From the NCBI GenBank assembly GCA_002724575.1, contig PBPC01000001.1, positions 22,296 to 77,994 on the forward strand: a stretch of DNA of 55,699 nt, in the 5' to 3' direction. Origin of the DNA: Gemmatimonadota bacterium. Its GTDB lineage: Bacteria > Gemmatimonadota > Gemmatimonadetes > Longimicrobiales > Gaopeijiaceae. Shown here piece after piece: positions 27,327-36,064 of the stretch. The position numbers and the translations under genes were made by a program. Within the stretch, counting starts at the first letter, position 1; every line of letters begins with the position of its first letter. The notes under the pieces were generated by a model. It did not search any database, had not been told where the DNA came from, and was given only the letters and a program-made list of their open reading frames with translations.

Positions 27327-28763
27327 CTATTCCGTTGATGCTTCCATTGCTGAAAACTGGGTGCTGACCTCTTCAAGCTGCTCCTGGACCGCTCTTAAGG
27401 ATGTTCCACCAATTGTGTCGCGAACCTCAGTCGATCTTTCCCAATCAAAAACCTCGACTACATCGTCGTCAAAAGCTTCATGTTCATTCTGCATAGCATG
27501 AACCGACAAGTCACTTAGCGGGATCCCCTCCCCTTCTGCTAGGCGGACCAACCGCCCAACGACTCCGTGCGTCTCACGAAATGGAACACCCTTTCTCACC
27601 AGATAATCTGCTAGATCTGTAGCAAAAAGCTGGGTATCGATAGCTCCCTCTAGGTTCTCCGGTACGAACTCGGCCGTTCTGATCCCACCAGCAAGTGCAG
27701 GTACGGTGATATCCAGAGTGGTGCATGTATCGAACAGAGCTTCTTTGTCCTCCTGCAGATCCCTGTTGTACCCAGTAGGCAGCCCTTTAAGCAAAGTCAG
27801 AAGGGTTACAAGATTTCCGTGAAGCCGTCCTGATTTACCACGAGCAAGTTCTGCAACATCGGGGTTTCGTTTCTGCGGCATCAGACTCGATCCGGTACTA
27901 AATTCATCGGATAGCCTCACAAATCCGAACCCTGAACTAGAAAACAGAACTAAGTCCTCAGAAAGTCTGGACATGTGAACTCCGATCATTGCACCCGCAT
28001 ATAGCAGGTCACAGATCCAATCCCTATCCGCCACGGCATCAACTGAATTAGAGCTTATTCGCTCAAACCCTAGTTCATCTTTTAGTGCTTTCCGATCAAT
28101 AGGAAATGGACAGCCTGCAATGGCACCGGAGCCGAGTGGCAGGACCGCAGCAGCACCTCGGGCTACCTCGATACGCTCAATATCCCGGAGGAAAGCAAAA
28201 ACATGGCTTAAGGCCCACTGTGCAGCACGGATCGGCTGAGCCTGCTGAAGGTGGGTGTATCCTGGCATAGGAAGATGCAATCCGCGACGTGCGAGTTCAT
28301 GTAATGCTCGACATAACCCGAGCAAGTGGTCTTGAACCTGATCGCAAGCACTCATACCAAAAAGCCTCACTCCCGTAGCTGATTGGTCATTACGCGATCG
28401 ACCAGTATGAAGCTTACCGCCTAGAGATCCCACTTCTTCCAAAAGCATGCGCTCCACTACGGAGTGGATATCTTCTTCCTGTGCCTGGTCGAATCCCTCT
28501 GTTTCTATGCGGAGTGCAACTCCCTGAAGCCCATCGATCACTGAGGCTAACTCGCTCTGAGTCAAAACCCCTGCACGTCCGAGTGCCTGAGCCCAAGCCT
28601 CACTGCCGCGGATATCTTCCCTCCACAAACAACTATCCACAGGCAAACTTTGATTTAGCTCAACCATCTCGGGTGCCATCGCGCTCTCGAACCTGGCACC
28701 CCATAGTGACCCAGGTGCCTCAGAGCTCATTTGAGGATCCGCCCCTTTGGTCTCGTCGATCAT
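27327..28763 (-). CDS. argH: Argininosuccinate lyase
   Basis: Last step of arginine synthesis, splitting argininosuccinate into arginine and fumarate. The 478-residue chain has the superfamily C1 region (DIHSVVERMLLEEVG, LHTGRSRNDQSATGVRLF), C2 (MPGYTHLQQAQPIRAAQW) and the signature C3 loop FSTGSSLMPQKRNPDVAEL with its mobile serine. The start at 28763 is preceded by GAGAGGA. It follows argG by 68 bp and is probably co-transcribed with it. A slightly longer C-terminus than the E. coli enzyme ends in a Gln/Glu-rich helix. Confidence 0.96.
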   Translation of the reverse strand: MIDETKGADPQMSSEAPGSLWGARFESAMAPEMVELNQSLPVDSCLWREDIRGSEAWAQALGRAGVLTQSELASVIDGLQGVALRIETEGFDQAQEEDIHSVVERMLLEEVGSLGGKLHTGRSRNDQSATGVRLFGMSACDQVQDHLLGLCRALHELARRGLHLPMPGYTHLQQAQPIRAAQWALSHVFAFLRDIERIEVARGAAAVLPLGSGAIAGCPFPIDRKALKDELGFERISSNSVDAVADRDWICDLLYAGAMIGVHMSRLSEDLVLFSSSGFGFVRLSDEFSTGSSLMPQKRNPDVAELARGKSGRLHGNLVTLLTLLKGLPTGYNRDLQEDKEALFDTCTTLDITVPALAGGIRTAEFVPENLEGAIDTQLFATDLADYLVRKGVPFRETHGVVGRLVRLAEGEGIPLSDLSVHAMQNEHEAFDDDVVEVFDWERSTEVRDTIGGTSLRAVQEQLEEVSTQFSAMEASTE

Positions 28764-28831
28764 TATCTAATCCTCTCAGAAAGGCGTTCAGCTCTATTGT
28801 CCAGCAGGACGTCAGGAGCCGTCTAACTTTC

Positions 28832-30088
28832 TCAGAGTCCTCCAACATCTGCAAACCCTGAGATCAACTGAGAAATCTCCTGGTCCACCTCGCTGGATCC
28901 TCTCTTCTGCCTTGCAGCGGCTTGGGTTGGCAATCCGAAGAGACGTATAAAGCCAGCTGCGTCTGCCTGGTCATACTTCCCAGACCCTCCAAAACTCGCC
29001 AGATCTTGATCGTAAAGGGAGACTGGACTTGTTCTGGCTACCACCGCGCATGACCCCTTGAAAAGCTTCAGCTTCACAGATCCGGTAACATTCCTCGACA
29101 ATACGTTAGACATAGCCTGAAGCGCTTCTCTCTCAGGCGTCCACCAACGCCCCTCATAAACAATATCCGCCCATCTATCAGCCATCTGATCCTTCAAGCT
29201 CTCGGCTTCACGATCGATGGTAATCGACTCAAGATCCTGAATGGCCTTGTAGAGTATCGTTCCTCCAGGAGTTTCATAAACCCCGCGAGATTTCATGCCG
29301 ACCAAACGATTCTCAACTAAATCAGCCCGTCCAACACCATGGCGGGCTGCTATTGCGTTACACTCTTCAAGAAGTTCGACAGGACCCATCGCATTTCCAT
29401 TTACCGCTACAGGTACGCCAGCCTCGAACGATACTTCGACCATCTCGGGCTTATCTGGAGCGAGTTCTGGAGTAACTGTCCAGAGAAACATGGATTCTTC
29501 CGGCTCGTATCCCGGATCTTCTAGCGGACCACCCTCATGGGATATGTGCCAGAGATTCTCATCCCTTGAGTAAAGTTTGTCCTCATCAATTCCCTCAAGC
29601 TCAATGTTCCGCTCTTGGGCGTATCGGACGGCATCTTCACGCGACCTTAGATCCCATTCACGCCAGGGGGCCACTACCCTGAGATCGGGAGCGAGTGCGG
29701 CATACGTAAGCTCGAATCGTACCTGGTCATTTCCCTTTCCGGTACAACCGTGTGCTAGTGCATCCGCCCCAACTGTCCTTGCGATCTCTACCTGTCGTTT
29801 AGCCAAGATTGGTCGGGCCATAGCTGTGCCCAACAAATATTTTCGACCGTACACAGCTCCGATCCTTAAAGTTGGCCACACGAAATCTTCTACAAATTCA
29901 TGCCTAAGATCCTCGCCATAGAATTCGACCGCGCCTCTCGCAAGCGCTTTTTCATCTAGCCCGCCTAAACCTTCACGTTGTCCCACATGGCCGCTCATGC
30001 ACACTACTTGCGCATTATAATTCTCTTTTAACCAGGGGACGATTACCGAGGTATCGAGGCCGCCGGAATAGCCTACCACAACCTTCAT
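28832..30088 (-). CDS. argG: Argininosuccinate synthase
   Basis: Joins citrulline and aspartate with ATP hydrolysis. The N-type ATP pyrophosphatase loop VGYSGGLDTSVIVPWL is at the very N-terminus. It is followed by RKYLLGTAMARPILAKRQVEIA, LAHGCTGKGNDQVRFELTY, WREWDLRSREDAVRYA and GVGRADLVENRLVGMKSRGVYETPGG in segments. 418 residues, close to the roughly 400 of the common bacterial form. Encoded downstream of argR, with a candidate ArgR operator at 30239-30263 in the 185-bp gap before it. Confidence 0.95.
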   Translation of the reverse strand: MKVVVGYSGGLDTSVIVPWLKENYNAQVVCMSGHVGQREGLGGLDEKALARGAVEFYGEDLRHEFVEDFVWPTLRIGAVYGRKYLLGTAMARPILAKRQVEIARTVGADALAHGCTGKGNDQVRFELTYAALAPDLRVVAPWREWDLRSREDAVRYAQERNIELEGIDEDKLYSRDENLWHISHEGGPLEDPGYEPEESMFLWTVTPELAPDKPEMVEVSFEAGVPVAVNGNAMGPVELLEECNAIAARHGVGRADLVENRLVGMKSRGVYETPGGTILYKAIQDLESITIDREAESLKDQMADRWADIVYEGRWWTPEREALQAMSNVLSRNVTGSVKLKLFKGSCAVVARTSPVSLYDQDLASFGGSGKYDQADAAGFIRLFGLPTQAAARQKRGSSEVDQEISQLISGFADVGGL

Positions 30089-30238
30089 AGCTTCTCAGCC
30101 TTTTAGAGACAGAGGGCCTTATCCCATGTACCAGAAGATGTTCTGGTGGAATGGGCGCGGGCCTCGAGCTCTAAGATATAACTCTAGTCTCAGCTCGTGA
30201 GTTGCCTGCTCAGAGTACAAGACAAGGGTGACATAATA

Positions 30239-30271
30239 GCATAAATATGCATTCGCTATGCATTAGGTCAA
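30239..30271 (-). promoter_or_regulatory. Candidate ArgR operator and promoter for argGH
   Basis: Between argR and argG lies an AT-rich dyad, GCATA-AA-TATGC (30239-30250), and TATGCAT repeated at 30246-30252 and 30257-30263, 11 bp apart, about one helical turn. ARG boxes in other bacteria are AT-rich palindromes in tandem of this kind. On the minus strand TTGACC (30266-30271) could be a -35, with a weak TATTTA 18 bases further on, so the repeats would fill the spacer where a repressor blocks polymerase. ArgR is encoded next door. Exact binding is inferred. Confidence 0.45.
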
Positions 30272-30273
30272 CC

Positions 30274-30723
30274 TTAATGGCCCGCCATTTCTTCGATTCG
30301 ACGCTGAACTGCAGATGTGGCGGATGGGTCTCTCACGACAACCAATATCGTATCGTCTCCTGCTAGCGTGCCCAAAACCTCGGGCCACTCTTCCCAATCA
30401 ATACCTGCTGCAACCGTCTGAGCGGCCCCTTTTAACGTCTTCACAACCAATAGATGCTCTACCCCTTCGGCTGATTGAAACAGAGTCGGAAGTAGAGAAG
30501 CTAGCGTCGGGGTGCTTTCCCACTCATCTGGGGAAGAGTAGTGAGGAACACCATCTGCTCCGGTCACTTTGACTAGTCTCAATTCTCGCATGTCCCTGGA
30601 CAATGTTGCTTGTGTTACATCGGTCCCGTCTGCATGGAGAAGGTCCTTGAGGGACTCTTGATTGGTAACACGATGTTGCTTTAGCACTTGCAAGATTTTT
30701 TGGTGCCGTATTCGCTTACTCAA
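30274..30723 (-). CDS. argR: Arginine repressor ArgR
   Basis: Arginine-sensing transcription factor, 149 residues. The N-terminal winged helix reads KRIRHQKILQVLKQHRVTNQESLKDLL, then VTQATLSRDMRELRLVKV with the diagnostic Ser-Arg-Asp. The C-terminal hexamerisation and arginine-binding part includes HLLVVKTLKGAAQTVAAGID and the ligand motif LAGDDTILVVV. It begins with TTG at 30723, which overlaps the stop of the thioredoxin gene as TTGA; no ATG is available nearby. Its position directly before argG and the dyad repeats in that gap support control of arginine genes. Confidence 0.94.
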   Translation of the reverse strand: MSKRIRHQKILQVLKQHRVTNQESLKDLLHADGTDVTQATLSRDMRELRLVKVTGADGVPHYSSPDEWESTPTLASLLPTLFQSAEGVEHLLVVKTLKGAAQTVAAGIDWEEWPEVLGTLAGDDTILVVVRDPSATSAVQRRIEEMAGH

Positions 30724-31199
30724 GCCACCGCCTCCTCTGCGAGAATCCGAACTCGTTCGGGCTCAAATCCCATACTTCGATCAATTTCTTCGCCTTCTTT
30801 GAAAAGGACTAAAGTTGGGATACTACGGATTGAATATTGTTCAGCGATCTTAGCGGCATGGTCTGTATCAATCTTCACGACCAGCATGCGGCCGCTGTGC
30901 TCCCGGGCAAGCTCGTCCACAAGCGGAGCGACCATCTTGCACGGCGCGCACCAATCCGCATAGAAGTCCACCAAGACTGGGATTGAAGATGCAAGCACAG
31001 TGTCGTCAAAATCATCCTGTGAGACATTGAGCGGCCTATCCAGCAAGATTGGCTTTGCGCAATTAAGACAAGGTGCCTGGTGCCCGTTACTGAACTGCTC
31101 AAGTTGATTCATTTCGTCACAGAACTGACATCGCACAGTTATGAATTGATCCGGGTCGGCGGGCACAGGGTTCCTCCGTGTTTTACCCAATGAGATCAA
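30720..31199 (-). CDS. trxC: Thioredoxin with N-terminal zinc ribbon (TrxC/Trx2 type)
   Basis: Cytoplasmic thiol-disulfide reductase of 159 residues. Residues about 20-50 carry a zinc-ribbon with Cys24, Cys27, Cys44 and Cys47 (CQFC and CLNC). The thioredoxin fold follows with the active site DFYADWCAPCKM (Cys84/Cys87), cis-proline loop RSIPTLVLFKEG and a C-terminal helix. The zinc module is the mark of the oxidative-stress thioredoxin 2 family. Start is a TTG at 31199; no ATG fits. It overlaps argR by 4 bp, an unusual partner, and is divergent from the threonine dehydratase gene. Confidence 0.9.
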   Translation of the reverse strand: MISLGKTRRNPVPADPDQFITVRCQFCDEMNQLEQFSNGHQAPCLNCAKPILLDRPLNVSQDDFDDTVLASSIPVLVDFYADWCAPCKMVAPLVDELAREHSGRMLVVKIDTDHAAKIAEQYSIRSIPTLVLFKEGEEIDRSMGFEPERVRILAEEAVA

Positions 31200-31277
31200 A
31201 ACGCGAAGCTAGAGCAGCAAAGACGTTTCATCAACGGGGTAGCCAGAGTGCAAAACTAACTACATGATCCGTCCATC

Positions 31278-32249
31278 ATGACCACCCAGCAATTCTCACT
31301 GGACCGTTTCCTAGAGGCGAGAGGCCGCATAAGGCACAATCTGCACAAGACACCTCTCATGGGATCCGAAACCCTATCGAAGTGGCTCGGCGTGCCAGTT
31401 TACTTTAAGTGTGAGAATTTACAGAAAACAGGCTCATTCAAAGTCCGTGGCGCACTCCATAAAGTATCGCAATTAAAGCCAGAAGAGCGGTCCAGGGGCG
31501 TTGCAACGATCTCGGCAGGCAACCACGCCCAGGCAGTAGCTTGGGCAGCAGCTAATCTTGAAGTCCCAAGCGTTGTCGTGATGCCAGAGAACGCCTCCCC
31601 GACCAAGATCTCCGCTAGCAAACACTATGGAGCGGAAGTCATACTCCATGGGGATGCTAAGGCAGCATTCAAAAAGGTCCTAGAGATCTCAAAAGATCGG
31701 GGACTGACGTTCCTGCACCCATTCGATGATGAGGAGGTCATTACAGGACATGCAAGCTGTGCCCTAGAGATCGCCGAGCAACTAAACGAGGTGAGGTCTG
31801 TAATTGTTCCAGTTGGTGGCGGTGGACTCTCCTCAGGCATCGCCGCTGCTATGGCGGCCCTGAAAACAGATATCGCAGTATGGGGTGTAGAGCCAGAGGG
31901 TGCACCGAGCATGAACAAGAGCCTAGAGAGTGGCAAACCTATCCAACTCGACTCGACAAATACCATCGCAGACGGTTTGGCTCCCCCAATGGCCGGAACT
32001 CTGAACTATGAGCTTTTGGCGGCGCACGCCCGAGGGGTAGTGCTAGTTAGTGATAACGAAATTGTTTATGCCATGAGGACACTGTTAGAACGAATGAAAC
32101 TTTTAGTTGAGCCCTCTGGGGCTGCTGGGCTTGCTGCACTCCTTGCTAATAAAATTCCACTAGAATCGGATACTCCCGTTGTGGTCATTCTCACAGGTGG
32201 AAATGCTGACCTCATCCAATTAGGCGATTTACTGTCGCGAGACTCTTAG
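31278..32249 (+). CDS. ilvA: Threonine ammonia-lyase (catabolic-type threonine/serine dehydratase)
   Basis: PLP enzyme that converts threonine to 2-oxobutyrate and ammonia. The 323-residue chain has the cofactor lysine in NLQKTGSFKVRGAL, the substrate loop ISAGNHAQAVAWAA, the phosphate-binding VPVGGGGLSSGIAAA and LTGGNADL near the C-terminus. There is no ACT or regulatory domain, so it is of the short TdcB/serine-racemase-like type rather than allosteric IlvA. 2-oxobutyrate would lead to propionyl-CoA, which the carboxylase module at 3.4-8.4 kb could use. Divergent from the thioredoxin gene across 78 bp. Confidence 0.92.
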   Translation: MTTQQFSLDRFLEARGRIRHNLHKTPLMGSETLSKWLGVPVYFKCENLQKTGSFKVRGALHKVSQLKPEERSRGVATISAGNHAQAVAWAAANLEVPSVVVMPENASPTKISASKHYGAEVILHGDAKAAFKKVLEISKDRGLTFLHPFDDEEVITGHASCALEIAEQLNEVRSVIVPVGGGGLSSGIAAAMAALKTDIAVWGVEPEGAPSMNKSLESGKPIQLDSTNTIADGLAPPMAGTLNYELLAAHARGVVLVSDNEIVYAMRTLLERMKLLVEPSGAAGLAALLANKIPLESDTPVVVILTGGNADLIQLGDLLSRDS

Positions 32250-32333
32250 GAAGTACTATTTCGTTCCTGACCCCTAAATGACTTGATTAAGGACAATTGC
32301 GGCCCACTCATCTCATGTCCTATCATCGCGTCT

Positions 32334-33419
32334 ATGAATAGATCAGTATTCCGTCGCTACCTGCTACCAGGCCTGATTTTCCAATCTATTGTGATTGGGG
32401 GAGGCTACGGCACTGGCAGAGAACTCGTTCAGTTTTTTCTTGTTGACGCTCAAGGCCCCATGGGCGGACTACTCGCAATCGGAGTGAGTACTGCAATCTT
32501 CAGTATTGTTTCAATGGTCACGTTTGAACTTGCTCGCTTATGGGGGGCCTTCGACTACAGGCACTTCTTTCAAAAACTTCTGGGCCCTGGATGGAGAATT
32601 TTTGAGGGATGCTACTTAGGGCTTCTACTGATCATCCTTGCGGTAGCAGCCGCGGCAGCAGGCTCGATAGCTCAAGAAACATTCGGGTTAGAGTACTGGG
32701 TTGGTGTAGGCATCGTAATGCTTGCGGTAGGCGGACTGGTTTTTGGTGGTAACGAGTCTATAGAACGTTTTTTCTCCGCTTGGTCGATCCTTTTGTACGG
32801 ACTTTACCTCGTATTCTTTCTATGGTGCCTTAGAAGCTTTGGCCCACTGATTTCGGAGAATCTCTCAGCAGAGCCGATAGGAACGAGTTGGTTGATAGCT
32901 GGAGTATCCTACGCAGGCTATAACCTGTCAGCTCCGTTCGTACTCGCCACCTTACGACTACACCAAACGAGAAGAGAGACTTTCATAGCCGGTGCCTTGG
33001 CCGGCCCACTAGTCATGACTCCAGCACTGTTGTTTTTCTTGGCGACCGTCGGTCAATATCCACAAATAACCACCGCTGTCGTCCCTGCAAACGACCTCTT
33101 GGAAATCCTGGGCTCCCGAAGCTTCCAAGTTGTCTTCCAGGTAATCTTATTTGGAACTCTTGTGGAAACCGGCGCTGGATTAATCCATGCATTTAATGAG
33201 AGAATTTCAGGACTTAGAGCTGACGAGAACAAAGAGTTAGCCTCTTGGGTTAGACCCGCTGTCGCAGTCAGCCTACTCGCAGTTGCCACTTTTGTAAGCC
33301 AGTTCGGACTCATTGACCTCATCGCTCGAGGTTACGGCACGCTGACTTGGGGCTTCATCATCGTGTATGTGATACCAGTCCTAACGGTAGGCGTCTGGAA
33401 GCTAAGAACTCACCGTTAA
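32334..33419 (+). CDS. YkvI-like polytopic membrane protein
   Basis: About 361 residues with roughly ten hydrophobic segments. The first reads FQSIVIGGGYGTGRELVQFF, with the glycine-rich unwound-helix pattern of LeuT-fold transporters; uncharacterised YkvI proteins (COG3949) start in the same way. A second recognisable piece is VSYAGYNLSAPFVLATLR near the middle. Substrate unknown. The frame is open to a TTG at 32283, but the ATG at 32334 begins right before the first transmembrane helix. It lies 84 bp after the threonine dehydratase on the same strand, so amino acid transport is a reasonable guess. Confidence 0.72.
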   Translation: MNRSVFRRYLLPGLIFQSIVIGGGYGTGRELVQFFLVDAQGPMGGLLAIGVSTAIFSIVSMVTFELARLWGAFDYRHFFQKLLGPGWRIFEGCYLGLLLIILAVAAAAAGSIAQETFGLEYWVGVGIVMLAVGGLVFGGNESIERFFSAWSILLYGLYLVFFLWCLRSFGPLISENLSAEPIGTSWLIAGVSYAGYNLSAPFVLATLRLHQTRRETFIAGALAGPLVMTPALLFFLATVGQYPQITTAVVPANDLLEILGSRSFQVVFQVILFGTLVETGAGLIHAFNERISGLRADENKELASWVRPAVAVSLLAVATFVSQFGLIDLIARGYGTLTWGFIIVYVIPVLTVGVWKLRTHR

Positions 33420-33466
33420 TCCGCACTCTTCCCCTTAACAGCCCCTACTATCGCTCTAGGATGTTT

Positions 33467-34690
33467 TCATCCTGGAGGTGTATCGATAGAACCTTCTACC
33501 CATTGATCAACGAGCGTAGCAGCGGTGACCTGACCCAAAAGGTTCGTCGTGCTCCGGAACATGTCAGGGATGCGATCAATCCCGAGCAGGATAGCCAGAC
33601 CAGAGAGTGGTATCCCCACTGCATCTAGTGCAGGTGCTAAAGTCATCACTCCCGAAGATGGCACGGGAGCCACGGTAAGTGCAGCTAGAAATGTAGCTAG
33701 TAGAGCACCACCAACAGCTGTTACCGGAAAGGGCACATTGTAGAGGTCGGCGAGAAAAACGATCGCAGCGCCCTGAAAAAGCGCACTCCCGGGTCGGTAC
33801 ATCGAGGCACCGAGAGGTACTACCAAATCAGCAACATGCTCCGACACATTAAGGTTCTTTTTCGATTCTTCTAGTGTTACCGGAAGAGCGGTGACGGTAC
33901 TTGTCGTTGAGAATACAATGGACGCACCACCAAACGTTCCTGAAAAAAATCTCTTCGGTCCAATACCAGCGATAACACTGAGTGGAGTTAGGTACATAAG
34001 GCCCATGTAGATCATGAGACCGAAAAGTACGCTTATGACAAACACAGCGAGATTCTGGATCAAACCCCAACCCAATTGTGCGGTAACCGGAGCGACAAGG
34101 CCAAACACACCGATTGGTGCTGTCCATAGAATCCACCAGACTAGCTTGATCAATGCGTCACTTACTGCATCAGAAAAGTCCAGAAGAGTTCTGCGAACAT
34201 CCTCTCGTAATGTCCCAGCAGCTGCACCAAATAGCGCCGTGAATACAATCAAGGGCAGGAGTTGCCCATTGCTGGCTGCTGCAAACGGGTTATCCGGAAT
34301 CAATCCTAGAATGAAATCAACAAGCCCAGGCAACTCGGGTGCCTCTTGGTCCGTAGCCAGCGGTGCTACCAAATCCGGAGTGAATTGAAGGCCCAGCCAA
34401 GAAACTGCCATCCCAAGCAAAATCGCTGGAACAATAGTCACCCACATAAATCCTACGCTAAGCCCCCCAAGACGCCCGAGTTTTCTAGGATCTCCAAGCT
34501 TAGCAACGCCACTGAAAATCACTGCCATAACAAGGGGGATTATGACCATCTTGATCGCACTCATGAATGCTGTCCCGAGTGGTGCTGATCCAACTGCGAC
34601 GATCATAAGGAGCTCTGATTCTGTAACAGCAGCGAGCAGGCCTAGACCAAGTCCAAGTACCAGGCCGATACCTATGGCTAAGTGCAGCAT
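33467..34690 (-). CDS. Dicarboxylate/glutamate:cation symporter (DAACS family)
   Basis: Secondary carrier of 407 residues with the glutamate transporter (GltP/DctA/SLC1) architecture of eight helices and two re-entrant loops. Visible motifs are FMSAIKMVIIPLVMAVIFSGVAKLGD, the serine-rich hairpin FGGASIVFSTTSTVTALPV, VVPLGASMYRPGSALFQGAAIVFLA and the second hairpin VAPVPSSGVMTLAPALDAVGIPL. AGGAG lies 11 bases before the ATG. The usual serine-rich hairpin sequence is altered here (SIVFSTTST), so substrate, whether glutamate, aspartate or succinate, cannot be assigned. It lies 15 bp after the copD-like gene. Confidence 0.9.
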   Translation of the reverse strand: MLHLAIGIGLVLGLGLGLLAAVTESELLMIVAVGSAPLGTAFMSAIKMVIIPLVMAVIFSGVAKLGDPRKLGRLGGLSVGFMWVTIVPAILLGMAVSWLGLQFTPDLVAPLATDQEAPELPGLVDFILGLIPDNPFAAASNGQLLPLIVFTALFGAAAGTLREDVRRTLLDFSDAVSDALIKLVWWILWTAPIGVFGLVAPVTAQLGWGLIQNLAVFVISVLFGLMIYMGLMYLTPLSVIAGIGPKRFFSGTFGGASIVFSTTSTVTALPVTLEESKKNLNVSEHVADLVVPLGASMYRPGSALFQGAAIVFLADLYNVPFPVTAVGGALLATFLAALTVAPVPSSGVMTLAPALDAVGIPLSGLAILLGIDRIPDMFRSTTNLLGQVTAATLVDQWVEGSIDTPPG

Positions 34691-34705
34691 CGTTAGCGGA
34701 ACTCC

Positions 34706-35623
34706 TTAATGATCCATTGGTGAAGTCCGGGTAAGCACAGCAGTCACCAAAAGCACTATGTGTGCGAAAAGCACTTCAAGTGCCGCACTCTTCCTCATCG
34801 CTAGGGGTCCATATACATCCGAAAGACGAGGTGTGATACGTCGCCAGTTCAGGAACCCAATCAATAACACAACAAACACAAGGCTAAGCTTCACCATCAA
34901 GGTCCTACCATATGAGGTGGCTATTAACGCACTGAGAGAAGAAAGATGCATCCACGCTGCCAATGTCCCTGTCAGCAATAAGACTATCACGGCAGGTAAT
35001 GCTATACGCGAGAACACCGGTACGAGCTCTGGCAATAATGTGTAGTCCGGTGATTGAGCCTGTTTTTTCCACGAGTGTTCTGAGAGGAGCACCAACGTGA
35101 GTCCGCCAATCCAAACCCCTGCAGCACTCACATGCAGGAGATCTCCGGGGATACTTATCCATCGGAGTCCCTCTGTTCCGTTTGCATGGCCAGTCAGTGC
35201 AGGAAATACACTCAAGGATACAGTTAACAGGGAGGCTATAACCCAGCCGGCCTGCTTAGTCCACTTCAGCGATAAGAAAGCCGCCATAAGCAGAACTGAG
35301 CCAGCAAATCCAACAATCCATATCGTTCCCCAATCAGTCCCGAATGCCAAAAGCTGGGCATCCTCCGCCCAGGAAGCGAAAGGATCTCGGAACTCTTGGA
35401 GTTGCCGTAAGAAGACTAGACCTAGTGCCACCGGCAACGTGAGACCACCTATGCGCCCAAGTCTCGCTGCCACACCCAGTGACACCTCAGCATGTACCCT
35501 GGATATCGATCTTCCTACATCATGCGGCGGGACAAGAAGCCAGCGGCCTGTAATCGCCCCCCAGCAGGTGACCAGCCCTCCAAAAAGGAGCCACCCGGTT
35601 AGGGGAGCCAAAAAGGGCGTCAC
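34706..35623 (-). CDS. copD: CopD-family copper import membrane protein
   Basis: Inner-membrane protein of 305 residues with about eight hydrophobic segments. The CopD signature appears as DLLHVSAAGVWIGGLTLVLL, followed by FSRIALPAVIVLLLTGTLAAWMHL and a helix pair near the end (GRTLMVKLSLVFVVLLIGFLNW begins it). The partner CopC is encoded 9 bp upstream, the standard copC-copD order. Proteins of this pair are linked to copper uptake or resistance. Start is the GTG at 35623, where AGGA runs into the start codon; a later start is possible. Confidence 0.82.
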   Translation of the reverse strand: MTPFLAPLTGWLLFGGLVTCWGAITGRWLLVPPHDVGRSISRVHAEVSLGVAARLGRIGGLTLPVALGLVFLRQLQEFRDPFASWAEDAQLLAFGTDWGTIWIVGFAGSVLLMAAFLSLKWTKQAGWVIASLLTVSLSVFPALTGHANGTEGLRWISIPGDLLHVSAAGVWIGGLTLVLLSEHSWKKQAQSPDYTLLPELVPVFSRIALPAVIVLLLTGTLAAWMHLSSLSALIATSYGRTLMVKLSLVFVVLLIGFLNWRRITPRLSDVYGPLAMRKSAALEVLFAHIVLLVTAVLTRTSPMDH

Positions 35624-35632
35624 TCCTGTAAC

Positions 35633-36019
35633 TTAGTGCGCGTCAATAGCGAATGAAAACTCACTTCTGACTACGTGCCCATCGTCACCAATCCCGCGCC
35701 ATGCCACCGTATATGTCCCAGATCCAAGTTCACCTTCTACTTGAATACTGTAGCTCTTTAGGTCCCCCCTATCCTGCATAGGTGGGCCAGTCTCCAGTAG
35801 ATCACCGGCTGAATTGATCAATCGGATTCCCACGGAATTGTCCTGAGGGACTTGCGTAAACCAAAGCTGGATCGCTCCCAGAGAAGACAAGCTTGAGTCA
35901 GCTTCGGGCACAGACTTGGCCAAACCAAAATGATGTGTGTCAATATTTGTTGCGCTACCCATCAGTACACCGGTGGCCACAACAGAAATGAGAGCTAGGG
36001 CGGCAAGTCTCTTACTCAT
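35633..36019 (-). CDS. copC: CopC-domain periplasmic copper-binding protein
   Basis: A 128-residue exported protein. A signal peptide (MSKRLAALALISVVATGVLMGSA) is followed by a CopC/YobA beta-sandwich: HHFGLAKSVPEADSSL (N-terminal His at the position of the Cu site), IQLWFTQVPQ, GTYTVAWRGIGDDGHVVRSEFSFAI. The last segment is the family's C-terminal signature, with a His that can bind Cu(II). The methionine-rich Cu(I) loop of plasmid CopC is not evident, so this is a single-site form. Directly upstream of copD. Confidence 0.87.
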   Translation of the reverse strand: MSKRLAALALISVVATGVLMGSATNIDTHHFGLAKSVPEADSSLSSLGAIQLWFTQVPQDNSVGIRLINSAGDLLETGPPMQDRGDLKSYSIQVEGELGSGTYTVAWRGIGDDGHVVRSEFSFAIDAH

Positions 36020-36064
36020 TTGGTCGTCCTGATAATCTGTACAATACTAAATCCAATATACAGC

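Noticed and set aside
33456-33475. Hairpin AGGATG-TTTT-CATCCT as a terminator between convergent genes
   Set aside because: The stem overlaps the symporter stop codon and no U-tract follows on either strand, so it is not a convincing intrinsic terminator.
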